64,000 nucleotides of DNA from Pyrinomonadaceae bacterium (GTDB lineage Bacteria > Acidobacteriota > Blastocatellia > Pyrinomonadales > Pyrinomonadaceae). Position 1 is the stretch's first letter; each line of letters opens with the position of its first letter. Position numbers and translations under genes: made by a program. Of this stretch, positions 57,679-64,000 are shown in pieces. The stretch lies in NCBI GenBank assembly GCA_019186825.1, contig JABARP010000010.1, forward strand, positions 173,037-237,036, read 5' to 3'. The notes under the pieces were generated by a model. It saw only the letters and a list, made by a program, of their open reading frames with translations. It did no database searches and was not told the DNA's origin.

Positions 57679-59454
57679 ATGGAAGTATATTTTCAGCTCA
57701 TCGGCGATCCGGCGTCGCTTAAAAGTGCCTGCTCTGAACTCGAACGCGAAGAATTCATCGGCTTCGACGTTGAGACGACCGATCTCGACCCATATAAGGG
57801 TGAGCTGCGGCTTGTACAGCTTTCGAATGGCCGCGAGACGAAGGTCGTGGACATGCGGGCATTTGGAAGTGGCGACGAGTTGAAGACCGCTCCGACACTA
57901 AAGCCGCTACGCGATCTTTTGTCCTCAAAGAAGCAAACGAAGATCGCCCACAACGCAAAATTCGATACGAAATGGACGCGTCATCATCTCGGATGCGATG
58001 TTGAGAACATTTACGACACATATCTTGCGAGCGTATTGATCGGCTCGGCGGATGGAGAGCGTCGGCACGGGCTTGCGGACGTCGTGCAGTTCTTTTTAGG
58101 CAGAACGCTCGATAAGACCGAGCAGGTAAGCGATTGGGGAGCGGCGGAATTGTCCGCTTCGCAGATCGAATATGCCGCCAAGGATGCGGTGATAATGCTC
58201 GAGGTTCGCGATCGGCTGCACGAGCGGATCATCGCCGACGGTTTGACGCAGGTTCTCGAGATCGAGAATCAATGCATCCTACCCATCGCGCAGATGGAGC
58301 TGAATGGCATTTATCTTGATGAACAACGATGGCGCGAACAGCTTGCGGTCGTGTCCAAGAAGCAGGCCGTTGCTGCCGAGGAACTCCAGGGAATGCTCAG
58401 CGCGGGCGTTGCTCAGGCATCGCTTTTCGGCAGGCCTGAGATAAACCTCGATTCTATCGACCAGGTTACGAACGCGCTGCAGAATCTTGGCGTTCCCGTC
58501 GAAGGAACGACCCGTGCGGGTGCGCTCTTACCGCTTGCAGATAAGTATCCCGTAGTCGCAAAACTGCTCGAATATCGGCAGGTCGCAAAGGCGAGCCAGA
58601 GTTTCGGCGAGAATATCCTCAGCTTTATCGAGCCGGCAACGGGCCGGATCCACGCTGATTTTCGTCAGATCGGGGCACCGACCGGACGATTTTCCTGCTC
58701 GAATCCGAACCTGCAGCAGATCCCGCACGAGACGGAGTATCGACGCTGTTTTACGGCGCCGAAGGGCAGGAAGCTCGTCATCGCCGATTACTCGCAGATC
58801 GAACTGCGGATACTCGCAGATATCTCGAAGGACAAGGCATTCATTGACGCGTTTCAGTCCGGCGCGGACTTTCATGCAGCGACCGCCGCACAGATCTTCG
58901 GGATCGCAGCGGATGCGGTAACGCCCGATCAGCGGTCGTTTGCAAAGCGTTTGAATTTCGGAGTGGTTTACGGCATTGGTGTGCAGAGGTTCGCGAAGAT
59001 GACCGGCCTTTCCGAATCGCAGGCCGAGGACACACTTCGTCGATACTTTGCGACTTACCCGCGTATGGATGATTGGCTTCGTACACAGGCAAAGTCGGTA
59101 TTGAGCGATAGGACCGCACGCACGCTTTCGGGCCGTATTGCCCGTATGAGGTTTAACGAGAATGATCGCAGCGAGGTTGGCGCGGCACAGCGTTATGCGA
59201 AGAATATGCCGATACAGGGGACATCGGCGGACATCCTCAAGCGTGCGCTAAGGCTCCTTCACGACGATATTCGCGGCACGTCCGCAAAGCTCGTCAACAT
59301 TGTGCACGACGAGATACTTGTTGAAACGGATGCAGCGGACGCAGAAGAAACGGCCCGCAAACTCGAGAACGCGATGCTCTCTGCGGGCCGTGAATTCCTT
59401 AAAGATGTACCGGTGAAGGTGGACCTCACCGTCTCCGATGAGTGGTCAAAATAA
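57679..59454 (+). CDS. family A DNA polymerase with 3'-5' exonuclease and no 5' nuclease
   Basis: 591 aa. Exonuclease motifs FIGFDVETTDLDP and HNAKFDTKW, with YAAKDAVIMLEV; polymerase motif A VIADYSQIELRILAD, motif B RSFAKRLNFGVVYGI, motif C NIVHDEIL. The N-terminal FEN-type 5' nuclease of PolA is absent, so the protein starts at the exonuclease domain. Such enzymes occur in bacteriophages and as second chromosomal polymerases. DNA repair or gap filling is likely; a full-length polA may exist elsewhere. Confidence 0.93.
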   Translation: MEVYFQLIGDPASLKSACSELEREEFIGFDVETTDLDPYKGELRLVQLSNGRETKVVDMRAFGSGDELKTAPTLKPLRDLLSSKKQTKIAHNAKFDTKWTRHHLGCDVENIYDTYLASVLIGSADGERRHGLADVVQFFLGRTLDKTEQVSDWGAAELSASQIEYAAKDAVIMLEVRDRLHERIIADGLTQVLEIENQCILPIAQMELNGIYLDEQRWREQLAVVSKKQAVAAEELQGMLSAGVAQASLFGRPEINLDSIDQVTNALQNLGVPVEGTTRAGALLPLADKYPVVAKLLEYRQVAKASQSFGENILSFIEPATGRIHADFRQIGAPTGRFSCSNPNLQQIPHETEYRRCFTAPKGRKLVIADYSQIELRILADISKDKAFIDAFQSGADFHAATAAQIFGIAADAVTPDQRSFAKRLNFGVVYGIGVQRFAKMTGLSESQAEDTLRRYFATYPRMDDWLRTQAKSVLSDRTARTLSGRIARMRFNENDRSEVGAAQRYAKNMPIQGTSADILKRALRLLHDDIRGTSAKLVNIVHDEILVETDAADAEETARKLENAMLSAGREFLKDVPVKVDLTVSDEWSK

Positions 59455-59456
59455 GA

Positions 59457-60185
59457 TCAGGCAGTTGCCTCGCTGCTTGCGGCGCGTACGAAAAGTATGC
59501 GTGAGCAATTCTCGCAAGTGATGATCTCGTTCCCGCGTCGTACATCGACAAGAACCTGCGGACGCAGGGAAATGAAGCACGCATTGCAGGAACCATTGAT
59601 GACCTCGGCAACCGCGATGCCATCACGGCTGCGTTGGGCAAGCCGGTCATAGACAGCGGCGAGACGCTCGGGGAGCGTCTCAAAAGCCGCGGCCCGGTGT
59701 TTTGTCTCGCGTTCGAATTCTTGCTTGTCGGCTTCGAGTGCAGCGTCGAATTCGGTCAACGCGGTTTCGCGGCGGCCGTCAAGGCTTGATATCTCGTCGG
59801 CGCGTTCTGCGAGTTCCTTTTCAACACCTTCGCCTTCCTCCATAAGCTCGACGATCGAGGTCTCGGCCTGGCCGATCGCCTTTTGAAGGGCATCGACCTC
59901 GCGCATCGCGGTCTCGTATTCTTTCTGATTCTGTGCGTGCTTTAGGTTTCGCTCGGCACGCTCGAGATATGTCTTATTGTCGGCGATCTCGCGTTCGAGG
60001 CCCGAGCGCTTTTCGTTGATGGAATCCCGTCGGTTCTGAATTTCGCGAATAGAAAAGGCGTGCTGTTCAAACTCCTGTTCGATCGCTGCACGCCTGGCTT
60101 CTGCGGATTCTATTATTTTCTTCAGTCGACGAAGATTTGTGTCCGTCTCCTGCAACTCTATTAACTTATCTAGATCTTCGATCAC
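59457..60185 (-). CDS. coiled-coil zinc-ribbon protein (CT398-like)
   Basis: 242 aa. Almost all coiled coil (residues 5-175), ending in a zinc ribbon with GSCNACFISLRPQ and ITCENCSRIL. Family members (C4-type zinc ribbon, DUF164-like) bind nucleic acid or flagellar/secretion partners in a few organisms; the role here is unknown. It converges tightly with the polymerase gene (2-base gap). Confidence 0.8.
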   Translation of the reverse strand: MIEDLDKLIELQETDTNLRRLKKIIESAEARRAAIEQEFEQHAFSIREIQNRRDSINEKRSGLEREIADNKTYLERAERNLKHAQNQKEYETAMREVDALQKAIGQAETSIVELMEEGEGVEKELAERADEISSLDGRRETALTEFDAALEADKQEFERETKHRAAAFETLPERLAAVYDRLAQRSRDGIAVAEVINGSCNACFISLRPQVLVDVRRGNEIITCENCSRILFVRAASSEATA

Positions 60186-60259
60186 GTCTTTGTTTGTCTC
60201 CTAACTGCAAGTCAAACAAAAATTGTATCGCAGTAGCGGCTTCAAGTGCAAAGATCGGA

Positions 60260-60841
60260 TCAGATCGCGATGACCTCGATGTCGGGATCGATCTCTTCGC
60301 GGAGCATATGCTCAATGGCCGCGAGCGTGCCGCTGATCGAACTCGGGCAACTGCCGCAAGAGCCTTGATAGCGGATCTTCAGCTCGTTGCCGTTCAGCTC
60401 AATGATCTCCATCCAGCCGCCGTCGCCCGCAAGATAAGGCAGTATCTTCTCGTCGAGCAAGGCCTGTATCTCGCGCAGTTTCGGATCGTCGTCGCTTCCG
60501 GCCGCCGCGATGGCACCGCCGACCTTGCTCGCCGCATGTCCGTTACCGTTGCCATTTGTCGGCCGTACGGCGACCGCCTCAGCGGCTCTGATCGGCACGG
60601 CCATCTCGGGCAGGATCTCGTCCCATTCCGAATCGTCCGTCTTTTCAACCGTGACCATCTTGTCCATATAAAACACGGACACAACGTTCCCGACGTCGAA
60701 TATTGATTTTGCAAACTTGTCGTCAACCGCGGATTCCGGGTTCGGAAACGAGTGCGAAGTGCCATAGCTTACCGGCTCGCGCAGGATGAACTTTACCGCG
60801 TTCGGGTTCGGGGTTTCTTGGATGTCTGAGATCTTCGGCAT
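60260..60841 (-). CDS. Nfu-type Fe-S carrier protein
   Basis: 193 aa. N-terminal Nfu_N domain (IQETPNPNAVKFILREPVSY), a Gly/Asn-rich linker, and a NifU C-terminal domain with the cluster-binding CGSCPSS (C-x2-C). Receives clusters from SUF and delivers them to targets such as lipoate synthase. Start taken as ATG 60841 (MPKISDIQETPNPN), the usual N-terminus. Confidence 0.93.
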   Translation of the reverse strand: MPKISDIQETPNPNAVKFILREPVSYGTSHSFPNPESAVDDKFAKSIFDVGNVVSVFYMDKMVTVEKTDDSEWDEILPEMAVPIRAAEAVAVRPTNGNGNGHAASKVGGAIAAAGSDDDPKLREIQALLDEKILPYLAGDGGWMEIIELNGNELKIRYQGSCGSCPSSISGTLAAIEHMLREEIDPDIEVIAI

Positions 60842-61032
60842 TCCTAAATCAAATCGGCTTTCGGCTGTGACAAGCCTAAAAATCAAGTATCGTAAAACAT
60901 TACATTTTTGTCAACATTTCGGGCAATAAGCAAGCCCGGTTCGCGAGGCAAAGAACAACCTGCTGACCCGGGCTCGTAAATATCAGAGACTACCGAACAG
61001 AGAAACGAAGCAAGAGCTAAAACTCGTCCAGC

Positions 61033-61230
61033 CTATTCCGTGATGTGGATATCATCGGTCTTGTTCATTCGGCCGGACATAAACATCGCACCCAAAGCCA
61101 AGAACGCAAGGATAGCGATAATGCCGATAACCATCCAGATCTTGTTATCAGCGCTGGCCATGTATTTGTAGATCGAGAAAACACCCACTATCGCGGCAAG
61201 GACTGCCAAAATGCCGTTAAGAGAACCCAT
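61033..61230 (-). CDS. small two-helix membrane protein
   Basis: 65 aa, helices at about 5-25 (LNGILAVLAAIVGVFSIYKY) and 32-53 (IWMVIGIIAILAFLALGAMF). An excellent Shine-Dalgarno (GGAGGTGA) precedes the ATG, so it is very likely expressed. No family recognised; may be a stress-type small membrane protein. Confidence 0.6.
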   Translation of the reverse strand: MGSLNGILAVLAAIVGVFSIYKYMASADNKIWMVIGIIAILAFLALGAMFMSGRMNKTDDIHITE

Positions 61231-61399
61231 TTATAAAGTCACCTCCGAGATTTAAAGTCAGTGGTGAACAGACCGGACGCTTCCGGCGTGACCATCGGAT
61301 CCGATGGCACGATGCGCTGAATGAGATTTCAACGCAACTGTCTCAAAACACCCTCATCTTACTCCCAAATTCGGTTTGAAAGCAAGGTTTTGACGCCTC

Positions 61400-62245
61400 T
61401 CACCGGCGAAAAGCCCGTAAAATGCGCGGTATTGACTGAAGATCGGAGAAAAACCGCACGTCTGCCCATTTTTCATCCGAAAGAAGGGGCAGAATACGAT
61501 CCGATTGTCCGAATCCGACCTCCATAAATAGAACACCGCCGGGACGCAGTTTGTGTGAAGAATCGGCAATGATCTTTCTTACCACCTCAAGGCCATCGGC
61601 ATTGTCGGTCAGGGCCATTTCCGGTTCGAAATTTCGCACCTCGCGGTCAAGCGTTGCGACCTCGGCAAGCGAAACATACGGCGGATTTGAGACGACCGCG
61701 TCAAAGGCGTCTTCTGTGACAGAATCGAAGACGTCCGATAGACGCAGGTCGAGGCGGTCGATGACGTTGTGCTTCTCGGCGTTTTGGCGCGCGATCTCCA
61801 ACGCATCTCGTGAGCGATCGACGGCGATCGCCGACGCATTTGGCAGCTGCGTAAGCATTGAAACGCTGATACAACCCGAACCAACTCCGATCTCGCAGAA
61901 GCGAGTAGTTTCGTTTTCGCGCAAGAATTCGACGGCATTCTCGACAAGGACCTCAGTTTCCGGTCGTGGGATCAGGACGGCAGGCGAAACGACAAATTCA
62001 AGGCCGTAGAATTCGGTGCGGCCGGTGATGTACTGAACGGGTTCGTGGTTCGTGCGGCGAGCAACGGCATCGTTGAAGGCAGCTTGTTCAGCTCCGGTGA
62101 GTTCGTACTCAGGATGCGCAAAAAGGAACTCCTTCGGCCGCCGGATAGCAAACTGCAACAGGAACCGAGCATCCCTTTGCGGCTCCTTAAGGTCTGCAGT
62201 GCGGAGAGCGGTGCTTGCGTCTCTTAGGGCTTCGGTGATGTTCAT
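61400..62245 (-). CDS. prmC: peptide chain release factor N5-glutamine methyltransferase
   Basis: 281 aa. N-terminal helical domain with VQYITGRTEFYGLEFVVSP, SAM-binding CEIGVGSGCISVSM, catalytic VSNPPYVSL. Methylates the GGQ glutamine of RF1/RF2. ATG 62245 overlaps the preceding stop by ATGA, so it is coupled to the glycosylphosphotransferase gene, an unusual neighbour; prfA is not adjacent. Confidence 0.95.
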   Translation of the reverse strand: MNITEALRDASTALRTADLKEPQRDARFLLQFAIRRPKEFLFAHPEYELTGAEQAAFNDAVARRTNHEPVQYITGRTEFYGLEFVVSPAVLIPRPETEVLVENAVEFLRENETTRFCEIGVGSGCISVSMLTQLPNASAIAVDRSRDALEIARQNAEKHNVIDRLDLRLSDVFDSVTEDAFDAVVSNPPYVSLAEVATLDREVRNFEPEMALTDNADGLEVVRKIIADSSHKLRPGGVLFMEVGFGQSDRILPLLSDEKWADVRFFSDLQSIPRILRAFRR

Positions 62246-63771
62246 CTTGCACCGTCGCCTCGAAAGACCGCGGGGATCGTGAGGGCGAGGATCTTCGCGT
62301 CGAGCATCAGCGACCAATTCTCGATGTAGTAAAGATCGACGCGGACCATCTCTTCGAACGTCAGGCGGCTGCGGCCCGAAACCTGCCAAAGGCCTGTCAT
62401 TCCGGGTTTCATATCGAGGCGCTTTCGCTGCCAGACCTCGTACGCCTCGACCTCGTATGGGATCGGCGGACGCGGGCCCACTATGCTCATTTCGCCTCGA
62501 AGGACATTAAGAAGCTGCGGCAGTTCGTCGATGCTCGTGCGGCGAAGAAAGCCTCCGACGCGTGTGATCCGCGGGTCGTCCTTCACCTTGCCGAAAACCG
62601 GTGCAGTCTCGTCGCCGGAATTCGCTTCGGAATCGCCAGCGATATTCTGTTCGTATGCCGCGCGATGCATGGTCTCGTCCGCATCGGCCTTCATCGTGCG
62701 GAATTTGTAGCAGAGAAAAACACGGCCGTCCATACCGACGCGCTCCTGGCGGAAGAAGATCTTGCCCGGTGAATCGAGCTTGACGGCTATCGCGGCAGCG
62801 ACCCAGATCGGAGACGTCAAGACTGTCGCGGTTACTGCGATCGCGAGGTCCGAGATGCGTTTAACGAACCGCTGCGCGTCAGAGAGCGGCGAGCGAAAGA
62901 GCCGCACCATTGGAAGGACACCGATGCGGTCAACGCTCGTCTTTTGCGGCAAAAGGTCAAACAAGGTCGGTGCAAAGCGAAACTCAACACGCCGCTTTCT
63001 TCCCAATGCCATCATCGCTTCGAAGAGTCTCTCGCCGGCTAGAGAATCGTCCGTGATTATCACCTCCTTGATGTCGAATCGGCGGATTACATCGGCGAGT
63101 TCGCTGATGAAACCGAGCCTTTCGGCAGTTGAAGAAGCGTTCACGTCATCGGCAACATACCCTACGACGCGATAGCCGAGATGACGGCGGCTTTGCAGTT
63201 CCGAGATGGTCTGTTCCGCTTCCGCATTGCTGCCGACGATGATCGTCGGGATCAGGTTGATGCCGCGCATTCTTGCTTTCGATTGGATAGCCCGGATGGC
63301 CAGATGAAATGCCGAAAGCAGGACGAGAGTGCACACAAGGTCGAGAGCGAACACGCCGCGCGAATACGAGAAATCGCGATACAAATATCCGCCGCGGAAC
63401 ATAAACGCCCACGCGATGATAAGGAGCGATGAAACGAACACGGCACCGAAACCGCGTGCAAGTTCTCGTGAATATTCAAATGCACCGTCGAACCTGTAAA
63501 CTCTAGCGAGGCCGAGCGTTACAATGCGGCAGGGGATCGCGAAAGCGAGTATGCCGACGTATGGCAAAAAGCTCTCGCTCCAAATGCCCGGGCCGTCGGC
63601 GAACGCGCTTTTGCCTTCGCGCAGCCAAAAGGCAAAAATAAACCCGGCGGCGGCGAGGAACGCGTCGACAGTGATGATGCCGATCCGAACGGCCGGCATA
63701 ACCCAACGCGGCATTACTGCGAGGTTCGCGACTCGTTCTGCAAGCTTTGCGGTCGTCGTTTCGGTTTCCAT
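62242..63771 (-). CDS. polyprenyl glycosylphosphotransferase (exopolysaccharide initiation)
   Basis: 509 aa. About four N-terminal membrane helices, a CoA-binding-like middle domain (NLIPTIIVGSNAEAEQTISE), one further helix, and the bacterial sugar transferase domain (FVKRISDLAIAVTATVLTSP, FFRQERVGMDGRVF, LRRTSIDELPQLLNVLRGEM, PGMTGLWQVSGRS). Transfers a sugar-1-phosphate to undecaprenyl phosphate. ATG 63771 begins the hydrophobic part; the frame opens further up. Divergent from the glycosyltransferase with only 48 bases between starts. Confidence 0.92.
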   Translation of the reverse strand: METETTTAKLAERVANLAVMPRWVMPAVRIGIITVDAFLAAAGFIFAFWLREGKSAFADGPGIWSESFLPYVGILAFAIPCRIVTLGLARVYRFDGAFEYSRELARGFGAVFVSSLLIIAWAFMFRGGYLYRDFSYSRGVFALDLVCTLVLLSAFHLAIRAIQSKARMRGINLIPTIIVGSNAEAEQTISELQSRRHLGYRVVGYVADDVNASSTAERLGFISELADVIRRFDIKEVIITDDSLAGERLFEAMMALGRKRRVEFRFAPTLFDLLPQKTSVDRIGVLPMVRLFRSPLSDAQRFVKRISDLAIAVTATVLTSPIWVAAAIAVKLDSPGKIFFRQERVGMDGRVFLCYKFRTMKADADETMHRAAYEQNIAGDSEANSGDETAPVFGKVKDDPRITRVGGFLRRTSIDELPQLLNVLRGEMSIVGPRPPIPYEVEAYEVWQRKRLDMKPGMTGLWQVSGRSRLTFEEMVRVDLYYIENWSLMLDAKILALTIPAVFRGDGAR

Positions 63772-63819
63772 TTTGCGTGTCCGGCCGAGCGTAAAAGAAT
63801 ACCTTCGAAAGATTGTAGA

Positions 63820-64000
63820 ATGAAAGTCCTGATTACCGCACCAAGCCTTAGGGAAAAAGACAACGTCAGCGGCATCTCGACTCTCGTTGCCAATATCATC
63901 CGCTTGTCGTCGAACGAATACGTTCACTTTCGTGCAGGACGGCGAGACGGTACAGGCAAAAGCGCCAAATGGATCGCCCGCCAGCCGAAGATGGTGGTCG
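63820..64000 (+). CDS. glycosyltransferase, N-terminal part
   Basis: First 60 codons only; the gene leaves the window. Opens MKVLITAPSLREKDNVSGIS, the Rossmann-like beginning of GT4-type transferases with the Gly-rich VSGIS loop. Next to the initiating transferase, so probably exopolysaccharide assembly. Donor and acceptor unknown. Confidence 0.7.
   Translation, partial: MKVLITAPSLREKDNVSGISTLVANIIRLSSNEYVHFRAGRRDGTGKSAKWIARQPKMVV

Overview
The window reads as the chromosome of a free-living Gram-negative bacterium with moderately high GC content. It carries a complete rod-shape (elongasome) operon, a SUF iron-sulfur cluster operon, many exported proteins with TonB-like or FG-GAP modules, and small lipoproteins rich in Asn and Ala. 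The gene mix and protein style suggest Acidobacteriota, most likely class Blastocatellia. That placement is inferred from gene content; no rRNA or tRNA gene is visible here.

Layout. 1-5.6 kb: 5' end of an SDR-family gene, then a CBS-domain protein, a small heat-shock protein and Lon protease, followed by a convergent membrane ferredoxin with a TPR tail. 5.8-7.8 kb: a large secreted protein. 8.2-16.3 kb: mreB, mreC, mreD, mrdA (PBP2), rodA and a PBP1A-type enzyme, a full lateral-wall synthesis set. 16.3-21.4 kb: a mixed block with an esterase, a lipoprotein, lipB, a thioredoxin-like protein and an MBL-fold hydrolase. 21.5-33.3 kb: an extended SUF region in the order rrf2-sufB-ridA-phzF-GNAT-small membrane protein-sufC-GT-C membrane protein-sufD-GxxExxY-sufS-hydrolase-sufU-truncated haemoglobin. 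33.3-33.7 kb: a convergent non-coding region with hairpins and DnaA-box-like motifs. 33.7-40.7 kb: DinB-like, HI0933-like flavoprotein, J-domain-like, M28 peptidase with FG-GAP repeats, and a TonB-like protein. 40.8-46.2 kb: a nucleoside uptake and salvage operon (two permeases, pnp, udk, cdd, exported amidohydrolase). 46.5-53.3 kb: a chaperone cluster with Hsp20, ClpB, GrpE and a second Clp ATPase. 53.3-62.2 kb: exported protein, RNase E/G with a huge insertion, PolA-like polymerase without a 5' nuclease, zinc-ribbon protein, Nfu and PrmC. 62.2-64 kb: start of an exopolysaccharide locus.

The most unusual region is the SUF operon. Five palindromic intergenic elements of two sequence families occur in about 8.3 kb of it, and I saw none elsewhere in the window. 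In one of them the GxxExxY (PD-(D/E)XK-like) gene sits exactly between the two arms of the same palindrome that occurs empty at two other places, which looks like a gene-carrying element with gene-less derivatives. In addition, short diverged copies of the 5' ends of phzF and sufC lie just upstream of the real genes, separated from them by an element or by an extra gene. Together these suggest repeated insertion and rearrangement at start codons inside an essential operon.
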